Shown here piece by piece: positions 24,811 to 35,300 of a stretch of 64,000 bases of DNA. The translations under genes were made by a program, and so were the position numbers. The notes below the pieces were generated by a model. It made no database searches and was not told the origin of the DNA. It saw nothing but the letters and a program-made list of their open reading frames with translations. The DNA comes from Bryopsis sp. KO-2023 (lineage: Eukaryota; Chlorophyta; Ulvophyceae; Bryopsidales; Bryopsidaceae), in contig BSYQ01000003.1 of assembly GCA_030272585.1 (NCBI GenBank), forward strand, positions 2,418,001-2,482,000, read 5' to 3'. How positions within the stretch are numbered: the first letter of the stretch is position 1; every line of letters begins with the position of its first letter.

Positions 24811-26108
24811 AGAAAATGCACTTGAGGGAAAAAAAAAAGGAAAGGAAAAAGACTTTTTGTGGGTGCACCTTGATTTTGGGTGTTTCTCTGTTCGTTCTAT
24901 ATCTTGGGTGAAAAAAAAAGGGGGCTTTTCCCGACTGGAAAGCCTTCTCCTCACGAGGATTTTGGTTTATTGGGATTCTTTTGCGTTTGCGATTTTTTTT
25001 TTCTTTTTTTTTTTGCCTTTGAAGTTATTTGGTGACAATTATATTTGAAGGGGTGGGTTGGATGTGGGTCGTGGAATATCGTTTGTCTGTGGATCGTGCA
25101 TTTGGTGGGTGTTTGTTTTCTTGGAATTGATTTTGTGTGGAAAGGTGGGGACATTGTGTTACTCAATGTGGAACTGGTGTCTTTTCTTGCATGGAGGCCT
25201 GGGGGGTATTTTCATAAACACATATCGCCCATGGGTTCCAGATTCACTGGATAAATCATATATTAAGGGGGAGGGCAGATAAGAGGGGGAGGTATTGCAG
25301 TTCGCTCCCCACCCCACCCCCTCACTCATTCAAGCACTCTTTGTTCAATCACTCTTTGTTGAATGTCTGGCATCTGAATGAAACCAAGTATGACTGCTTC
25401 AATGTCCGAAGGCTGATCGTTTGGTATTTTTCAATTCATGGTCAGGACTTCGCGTACCATAAAGTGGTTCAAGATACTTAAGCACAGACAGGTCTGGGTT
25501 TTATCCCAGTCGAACAACAATCAACAAGTGAACAAACTGAATGTACAAACATTGAAAATGCGAAGTACAGAGTGTGGATCTCTACTTTTTTTGTAAAAAA
25601 CCATAGTATCTGCCATTCCTAAAACACCAATTATATTTTCGCTGTCGATGTTCAGGGTGTGTCTGTTGAAGAGATCCTCTAGCACTATCAAGTGTTTGAG
25701 GCCTTCTAAGGAATTACAAGTTTTTTGAATTCAGTTGGGTAGGTGCTGTGCAGTTTGTACAGTTAGGACTCTGGCTTGCGGTATTTGAAGGGACTTTGAT
25801 TGGAACTGGAGTCGTATTTTTTACTGTAAAAATGTGTAGTCGACAAACTTGTAATTCTTTAAAAGGCTTGAAAAAACTTGTAATTCCTCAAAAGTCCTAA
25901 TCCTTTCATTTCCATAAGTTGTAATTTACAACTCCTCCTTTTTATGTGCGAAAGGAAAGGGTGTGTGTACTGGGGAAGGCCAAATGTGCGCACAGTTATC
26001 CAGCTCCATCCCCTGCTGACTCCTGACATCAATGGCTATAAGACGAATGGTAAAACTATCCGTCAGTTGGACAGGAGACACTGTTCTGGGCGTTCTTTTG
26101 TGTCTTTC
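24811..26108. other. intergenic region left of the nested elements
   Basis: This holds the GME 3' UTR and non-coding spacer up to the outer LTR. Short similar AT-rich phrases around the words CTTGTAATTC and GGAATTACAAG recur at 25.7-25.9 kb. Bases 26104-26108 (CTTTC) are the left target-site duplication of the outer element. No gene was found. Confidence 0.45.
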
Positions 26109-26352
26109 TGTGGAGTTTCTTTGAGATAAATGGGCTGTGTGGAGGTTCTTTGAGTTAAATGGGCTGTTGGTCCATTTCTGTTTGGGGTTAGTCAGCACTT
26201 GTACAGGGAAGAAGGAAGTTCCATGTAAGAAGCAAGTGAATTAAGGGCAGTACTGTTTCAGGCACTACTTGTCTTAGGGTTTAAAGAGGACAAGGGAAAC
26301 AGTAAGACTTGTAATATGATTTCTTCGAAGTGATTCTCGAATGGTTTTCACA
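26109..26352 (+). repeat. 5' LTR of the outer element
   Basis: 244 bp, TGTGG...CACA, matching 40205-40448 base for base as far as I can read. Its first 60 bp hold a degenerate direct repeat (TTCTTTGAGATAAATGGGCTG and TTCTTTGAGTTAAATGGGCTG). Confidence 0.95.
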
Positions 26353-29300
26353 TGGTTTCGGAGCCCGGCTCCTTGTCGCCACCTCTTCCATCTCTGGTGG
26401 CTCGAACTTTTACTGTGGTTTTATCTCTCCTCTCCACACCAAGCTGGAATCACACTTACTCGAGAAACATACTTACGAGCGAAGGAGAGACGCGCAATAT
26501 GGCGACACTCAGAGCCAGACTCTGGACCAGCACTTGTCAAGCCAAGGACTACGCTCTCCCGGTTGTTGATACTCCTTTTGCTTATGATCGGTTGCGTGGA
26601 AAGCAACCCAGGGCCGACTTCGGAAACTGGGGACAAAAGGAAAATAACGGTTTGGACTCGTGAGGTGTCTCGCTGGGCTACAACCCACGCCGAACTCATG
26701 GCAGGTGAAGATTCGTTTATCGCAAAAGCACAAGAGTTCGTTCGACTAATGAAACCTGGAAGTCCTGCAGCGTTGTTGGCGATACAGACATATCGAAAGT
26801 GTTTGGCGGCGAATACTCCTGCGACCATGGCGCAGTACGCCCCCCTCTTACCGGATGGAGCGTTGGTACTCGAAGGCGACTGTAAGGATTCGGCAGAATC
26901 AAAGGAGATTCAGGCAGACCTGCAGGCTTGCAGACTGGCAGTGATTGGGCTGACAGGTTAGAGCTGCAGGTTGACTGCTATGATTCTGCAGAAGCAGGAA
27001 TGGTTCAGGTCCTTCAGACCTGCAGACTAAAGGACTGGTAGTCAGCAGATTGGCAGACTGACGAAGTGGCAGAGTAGTCGGGCTGACAGGGTTGCTGATG
27101 GCAGACAGGTGCTGGCAGCGTTGCAGAACGTGGGCTGCAGAGCTGGCAGGCACAAGGTTCTAGAAGGTCTTAGGTGGCAGACTCAGGACCGCAGTACCGT
27201 GCAAGGTGTCTGAGGCTGCATGTCATGAAAGGGGACTGAAAGGAACTTGGTAGTTTGATGGTCTGCAACACTGATGCAGACTGATGTTATGGCTTAGGAT
27301 CAGTTTGGATCAGGGTTGGAAGAAACGGTATAAGTTGTTGGGGTTTGGACATTCTTGTAACCTAACCTTAGTTTGGAACCTGATCTCTCCTTGAACCTTG
27401 CTAGGTTCAAGTGTTTCTCCCATGGTCGTTCAATAGAACGGCAGTTTCAGACTGGCAGACCGGCAGGGTCGCAGTCTTCAGTGTGTTGAAGCAGAAAAAG
27501 CGATCTGCAGGGGCAGATTCGTTACAGTGGTTTCGGAGCAGGCTTGTGACAAGATCACAAACGAGTCTGGCAGGCTGCAGAGGCAGCAGTATGCGCGCAG
27601 ACGCGCAGTGAGAAGGCGCAGAGGCGCAGGACACTAGCAGGCACACAGCACAGTGCAAAGCAGAGGTTTGCAAGGCAGACAAACGCCAGTGCTTTGCAGA
27701 TTTGCAGTTATCTATTGGAGTGTTCGAGTGTGCTGTGTGAAGGAAAGTCGCTGAATCAGCGTCAGGAGTAGAATGGGCGCAGTGTGTGTAAGAACACTGC
27801 GGCAGACAGATTTCGCAGAAGTGATGTGTAGAGCGCAGGGCAATACATTGGAGTATGTAGAAGCGCAGCTTACACACAGGCGCGCAGCATTGTCAAGCGC
27901 AGCACGACTATGCAGCGTCGCAGGAGACGTTGGGTGGCGCAGCATTTGGAGGATTGCGTCGCAGGTGTAGAACTGCGCAGCAGATCCAGGAATGCGCAGC
28001 AGATCCAGGATTGCGCCGCAGATGCAGAGTTGTACCGCAGATGTGGAATTACGCTGTTGATACAAGGTTGCGCAGCGAATATGGAAATGTACCGCGGGCA
28101 GGATTGCGTCGCAGACAGAACGTGCGCAGGTTTTGCTGGAAGTGCGCAGCGAATGTTGGCACTGCGTAAGTGGATGATGTGACGCGCAGCAGCAACAGGA
28201 AAGCGCTGCACATGCGAAATTGCACTGCAGACGACAGAGTTACGCTGCGTGCAGCGGATTGCAATGTCGATGGGACATTTCGCGCAGATGCAGGCTGGGC
28301 AGCCTATGCAGGATGCAAGGACTGCGCAGTGTTTATGGAACTGTGCAGCTCTTGATGGAAGTTCGCAGACGATGTTGGGACTGCGTGTCGATTGAAGGAA
28401 CAGCTGATGCAGGGATCGCGCAGCTGACGCAGGAACGCGCAGCTCTGTGCAAGGTCGGCACAAGGTGCAGGATCTGATGGACTTGCACAGAACGTGGCAG
28501 GATGTGTGCGAGAGTGAGAATTGCGCAGCACACATTAAGTTGCTGCGACCAGGAAGAGTTGCAGTGTACGCAGTGAGTGCGACTGATGCAGGCATCGCTT
28601 AACTGACTCAGGTTGAGCGCAGGTTGAGCGTAAGTTGAGCGCCGACGTGAGATGCAAGAGTGTTACGTGCTTGCAGGGTTACATTTGAGTGATCTGATCA
28701 TTTCGTTGGTTGATAGAAGTGACTTTAGAAGTAGTGAGCTGCAGATTGATTTCAGGATCAGGTGATCTTTGATCTTCTGATTGCAGTACACATTCTGGAA
28801 AAGATGTTTGATCACTTTATCAAGGATTTCAGAGATGCAGTCAAATTTTCAGGCTGAAGTGAGGGAGATGTTCTGAAAGGCTTTGAATTGATCACAAGTT
28901 AGTGGGAAAATTCTGGAAAGAGTCTTTGAGACCAGGCAGCTTTTTCAGGGGAGTTTTGATATATTCTTTCAAAAGTCTGGTGTTGATATTTGACAGCTTT
29001 ATTGGTCAGAAGTTAGGATTTCTCTGATCAGGAGTTCCTCCTTGTTTGCTTGGATTTGTGCATTTGTTAGTGGAGATTTATCCTTGGCTCAGTGGATTTG
29101 GGCAGTAGTGGTGACTTATCATTTCAGAGTGTTGAAGGTTGCAGTGGAAAAATTCTTGGCTTTAGTGGCAGGTCAGAACATGTGTCACATCAGCTTTGAT
29201 GTGATTGTGCATACATATTTTGGATGTTTGTACATCAGGAACACTTGCTACATTTGTGTTGATTGTGGGAACATTTTCAGGTGTTTCAGTGAACGCACAA

Positions 29301-32300
29301 TAGCTTGAGGGAATTTTTCAGAGTCGTTTCTGAACTTGAAATGAGGAGAACTGAAGGTCAGAACTTATTTTAGAGTTGCTTGCAGAAAGCTAAGGCACTT
29401 TTCAGTTCTACTCTATTGGTCAGTTGAGGTATAGTGTTTGTGTTTCTGTGGAAGGGTTGTCTTGTCTTTTTCTTGATGGACCCTATGGTATATTGCTCTG
29501 ATTTCTGAATAGACCAGTGGCAGGTTATTCTCAGAAGAATGTCAATGACATGAAGTTTTCGTTCTATAATAGACTAGTGGCAGATTATTTTCTGTTGTTT
29601 GGTGGGACAAATGACAGAATATCAGTCTTTTTATAGATCAGTGGCAGATCATTTTCTGTTGTTGGCAGGGCAAATATTAGATGTATTGGCAAAGTATTTT
29701 TCTGTGGCAGCCTTGCTTTTCAGGTCAGGAAAAGATGTAGATTTTTGAAGGGACCAATAGGTCCATGGAACTCTTCTTTAGTAGGCTGAGTGATAGTGGT
29801 GAAGTGAAGAAATGTTTGGTACAGCAGTAGCTGATCTTTTCTTCTATTATGGGTGTTCTGAAATAGGACATCTTCTATTTTCGCTAGCAGAAAATTTTCA
29901 GTCAGATACATTGATATGAGGGCAGGTTATTTTGTTCAAGGATGCCCCTTATTGAGCAGTAAACGGTTGCTAGTGATTAGAGAATTTTCTGGAAGGGAAC
30001 AATACTCAATTGTGGTAGTATTGTTAGAGACTGAATTTTCAAAGATAGTGTAGGGAATTCTGGAAATTAAGCTGTTTGAAAATACTGATTGTCTTTCAAA
30101 GAGAAAAGAAATCAGATGGGGAGGTTGAAGTGATAAAGCAGCCACATCCTACCCATTGATTAAAAGGGTATTTTCATTGGTTGATGGCAGCATTTTCTCG
30201 GTACTAGGTTTTTATTTCAACAAGACTTTGGTGGTAGCAGAGTTGGTTGAAGAAGCTTGGTCTTAGAGAAAAGAAATTTCTGGTTACACTCTTGGTTATT
30301 TGTCTTTGAGGTGTTGGAAAATAGGTTTTCAGGATATATCTCATTCTGGAAGTTTATTCAGGTTTCCAGAAAATTTCAGGTCAGTTATTGAACTAGCAGT
30401 GGTACTCTTGAGGCACAGAAAAAGGGCAGCAGTCTAAAGGGCAGATGGCTGAACAAAAGAGAAGTTTTCTTTGCTTGTTTGGTATAGTTCTGTTCTTCCT
30501 TTTTCATTTGGATGCAGAGTGGTTGCTGATTTTCAAAGGGAGTATATTTCTGATAGTTATTTTGGTAGAGTTTCTATCCTGTTGGCGATAGAAAGTATAT
30601 TAGTGATATGCTGGAGTCACCTGAAGTTTTCATGCATTCTTTACACAAAGAAACTGTGGCAGATTTTTGTGTTTGGACTGCCATAATATACTCAGTGGTT
30701 TGTTGTGACAAAAGAAAGAGGTGCACTCAGTATTTTGCTGATTTATTAGGGTAAAATAGGAGGAAAAGAAAGGAAGTAAATGTGGCAGATTTTATATTCT
30801 TTTTGCAGCCACATTATGGTCAGGAGTTTTTAGGAGAAGAGTACAAGTTGAAAAGAGAAAACAAAGGAAAGAGTTTAAGGTGATAGCACCAGGTGGTGCT
30901 TATGGGTTGTGAAGTGAGAAAAAGAGAGCAAGACTTGCAGATATCTCTTGAAGATGAAAAGCCATGTGTAGCTACATCTGAGGAGATGGTGCATGAGTGG
31001 AGTGCCATGGGAAGCATACACTCATGTAGGACAACTGAGCGGGGAAGCTAAGATCAGCATCCCTCAAGAAAGTTGCTCAGCCCCAAGTTTTCGCGGGGAT
31101 GGAAGTCCAGGGAGGACTTGCAGGAGTGAGAAAAGAGGCGAAGGAGGACAGAAGTGGAGTGTGAGAAGGCCGGCGTAGCCACTCACACAGGGTGTTACCT
31201 CAGGGGAGGGTAGCCTATGGGCGCGGAGTCCATTCCGTAGTTGGAGTGCCGGTGCAGCCGCAACACGGAGAAGTAAGTCTGGTGGATGGAATTTCTGCAG
31301 GTGGTGGTCCAGGCAGGGACACTGGTGCAGGAAATTCTGGAGGCCTTGAGGAGAAGGTGAGCAGTGCTGCAGGTGGCCCGCTAGGCGACGAGGGGGACGG
31401 TCCCCCAGGGGACTTGCAGACTGTTCAGTTAATGTGTTAGTAGATGCTGGGCGGGGAGTCGCAGCATCTGAGGATTTTCAAGGAAAAGTTCTGAGGTGCA
31501 GTGCGGGGAGTACTGACCTGCAGAATTTTTGGAGGAGGATTTCTGAGGCTGAGGGGGTTCGTAGGCCGAGAGTAGCCGCAACTGCTCAGCTCTCTGAGGC
31601 AGGGGGTGTAGGGTCATGTGGGGCCACACCTGACCTGCATGATGTGTTCTGCAGGCACATCAGATTTGTTTTTGGTAAGAGAGAAGTTATGGGCTGGGTA
31701 GACCTAATGAAGTCTACTTTAAAGGACATAGTCCAAACTTCGAAGTGAAGTGTACATGCCAGGCAGGCCGTGTGCGGCGTGCGGCTGAAATGAGAATACA
31801 TGCCAGGCAGATTGTGTACGGCGTGCGATTGATCTTTATGGAAGTGAAGTGGACATGCCAGGCAGGCCGTGTGCGGCGTGCGGCTGAAATGAGAATACAT
31901 GCCAGGCAGATTGTGTACGGCGTGCGATTGATGTTTTGAGAAGGAACTGAACTTTTGATTGTCGGTGATTTCATGACGTGGAGAAAAATTGTTTATACGA
32001 TAGGCGTGGATGTAGAATCAGAATAGCTACATCTCGCCTACATTTCTCTGAAGTTGGCTGGAGAAATTTTCAGTGGATGCAGTAACATGTGAACTGCATC
32101 TGATATCACCTTTTCAGATTGATGAAGGAAGGTAGTTGAGTCGAAGGAAAATACAATGATCTTTTCTAGGAGTTGCAGAGTATGCAAGACCTCAGCTCTA
32201 AAGGAAAGAGGATCAGAGTATTGGTTTAGAAAAATATCTGATGCATTATGAGATTTATCTTTGTGGTGTTAGTATTTGGTGCCACCTGAGTATGGCTGAT

Positions 32301-35300
32301 AAAAAGGGCAGATACAACCACCTACATAAGAGCTTTCATTTCAGTTTTGAATATGGAAATTGGTTTGGCAAATCAGTGGCAGAATGACAACATTTAAAAG
32401 GCTGGAAAATGAGAGATTTGGGCTCTATTTCAGACTGCAGATGGAGTTGCAGTTTTGTACTCGAAAGGAGGACTCTGATCTCTATTTTACAGGTCCATAG
32501 ACTGGTTGTTGGGCTGAAACATTTCTGAGGGACATTCAGGGTTCCCTAGAAAACTTATGATTGTGCCAAAGGGCATCAGAGATAGCAATTTTCAGTGACA
32601 GAGTTTGGTATTGTTGCAGTCACTTTTGGACTTAATTGGTAGTGACTAAAATCTGGAAAATGCTTTATTTTGATTCGATACATTAGATCTGGTTTGAGTT
32701 GCAGATTTTCAGGAGATCAAGAAAGAAAATCAGGAGTGAAGTGTATATGTCTGATTTCTTTGAGAAGTATATATATACGTGGACCAGCGGTAGTTCAAAT
32801 ATTATTGTGAGAAATATAAAGCTCAGAAGGAAAAGCAAAAGGATTTTCAGTTTCTGAAGATCTATCTCTGATTTGGTGTTTGAATCAGTGGAAATCAGCA
32901 GAGTTAAAGAAAAGAAAAGAATAGTTCTTTCAGATTTTCAGGTAGGATTCAGATTTTCAGGTGGATTTCTTCTTGAGTTTGTTTGCAGTGGTTAGACATG
33001 AAGTATCATGAGTTGGCAGCTCTCTTATTTCATGACGATGTACTAGTAAACACAATGGGCTAGTGTTTGAACTTGATGCATGGATAGCATGGTGTCAAAG
33101 ATCAGGAGCTGAAGGTTATGACATTCGATGGTCAGGTTCAGCTCTACATATGAAGAAACACAAGGGACTGTGAAAATTTTTGCAGGCAGATCTGGCAATG
33201 TTATGGGCAGTTGGTAAATTGCAGGTGCAGAACCTGTTAGCTGCAGGGATACTTTGCAGGGCTGCAAAATTTTCTGTGTTTTCTTTATTTTCTATTTCTT
33301 TTCGGGTCAATGGAACAGAAATAGCCTTGATCTTTGGTAGCATGGTTGGTGAATATTTATGTGAGGACAAAATATTTCAGAAGGGTTGAGAACTGAACAT
33401 TTGGTTACAATCTGGGGCAGCAGATTTTTCTGACTTTGGCAGAGCACATTCAGGCCTTCAGTTTTTTCAAGCTTGTTTTCTGAAGTAGTTTGTTCAGTTG
33501 TTTGGGGTTATTTTGGCTGCTCCGAACAGCTCAACTTTCTGTAGCTGGGACAGTGATATGGTTTTGCATGGTTGCATGGTTTTGCTTGAGGACAAGCTCC
33601 ATTTCAGATGGGGAGGAGGCCTCGGTTGAACCGATGCGTTTCGTTTTTGTTTTTCCAAAATTGCATTTATTTCAGTAGGTGTTGCAAAAAGACAGATGTT
33701 TTCATCAAGGTTTCTAAGGAAAGGAAGAGGTTGTTAGTAGTACTCTTTCAGAGCTGATGGGAATTGATGGATAGTGTTTGCAATATCTTGGTGGTCAGTA
33801 AATATGTGTTTTCAGTTCTACTATTCTTGCAGAGTGGATTAGGCAACTAGGCATAGTTCACTACTTTGGGACGATGCAGAATTAAAACATTTGCAGTCTA
33901 GCAAGGGTGTTTCTGGTGGACTGAAATATTCTGGTACGTGACACATATTTTGCTGTGGATTTAGTTGGTTTGGAATTTACAGAAGTTTGCAGGACCATTG
34001 ATTGAGTCAGTTGGATTGGTGCTCACTTGAGGTTACTGAATTTCAGAGGGTACATTGGTATGGATTCTTTCAGCACTCAGTTGTAGGATATTTATTTGAG
34101 CAGCAGAGTTCAAAAGAAAAAGGAAATGTCACTGAGTGAAGTCTTGTTGGTTGAAAGAAAGGGTTGATTTCATTAAGTCAGGATAGGCCAAGTGGAGTTT
34201 CTGGGTTTTCATATACTCTGGTTTGTATAGATTCATATATGGGAAAACCGGAGAAGGCATGGAAGAACTCGGGAACAATTAATGCAATCAATCTGTAGGT
34301 ACTCTGAACATTCATGACTCAGGAGAGAGGAAGCAGGAACAGAAGGGAGCATGCTTCAGGGAAAAATTGAGGAGCAAGCTCACTTCTTCATTGAAGAACA
34401 TCTGGAGACTTGTTGTTGCAAGATCCTATCGCTCGCTTTTCATTGCTATGCGGAAGGCTAACTTGGTGGAGACATGTGGCAGCTCAGTATGCAGCAAGGA
34501 GCTTCAACTCTGAGGAGCTGCTGGAGTGACTGGTGATCTCTTGGTTTTCAAAAGGTTGGAAACTTCTTTTGGGAGACAGAACTTCAGTCATTCAACCTTC
34601 TTCTTTACTCCAAGACAGTTTGCATATTGTGAAAGTGGTATTTTGCTGAGTTGCAAATTTTGGCAGCAACAGTTTGTAGAGTTCTGGATTGTGGCAGCAC
34701 CAGTTTGCTGGGTTGCAGACTGTGGCAATAGTTGCAGAGATAATTTGCAGACAGTGGTGGCAGTTTGCAGGTTTTCAATATGCAATTGTTGAGTTGGAAA
34801 TTATGGGACACTATGAAGTTTCAGAAGTTTTGGTAGTTGCAAAATATTTGGTGTCTTTCTTTTATCATTGAAAAACGATATTTGAGCAGAAAGGTGAATT
34901 GCTGAGACTCTAAAAGCTGCAGCAGATTTTTGCTATTTTTCTGTTGGCTTCTCAAATAGTCAATATTAAAATCTATGGAGTTTATAGGCTGCAGAAAGGA
35001 ATTGAATTTTGTTCAGTAGCACATTACAATTCCGAAAGGGAAGTTCTTCGGTTTTCTTATTTGTGTTATTGGGATTTTTCTGAGTAGTTTTCTAGGCAAT
35101 TCAGAGGTATGCTCCAGAATGTTGAGAAAGAAGCATATATTTTTCGAAAGGATATTTTTAGTTGGTCAGTCCTTCCAAAAGGTGTTTGGTAGTTGGCAAG
35201 ATGGGATAGCAACTTTTCAAACTGAACTTTGAGGCAGAAGTTCCTTTGGGTATTTGAAATCCAAGGGACAAGGTTGTTATAAGTCTCTTAGGGCAGTAAG

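Noticed and set aside
27870-28595. 241-codon minus-strand open frame in the inner element
   Set aside because: It lies exactly over the GCGCAG-rich tract. Its Cys/Ala/Leu-rich translation is a by-product of plus-strand composition that avoids stop complements.
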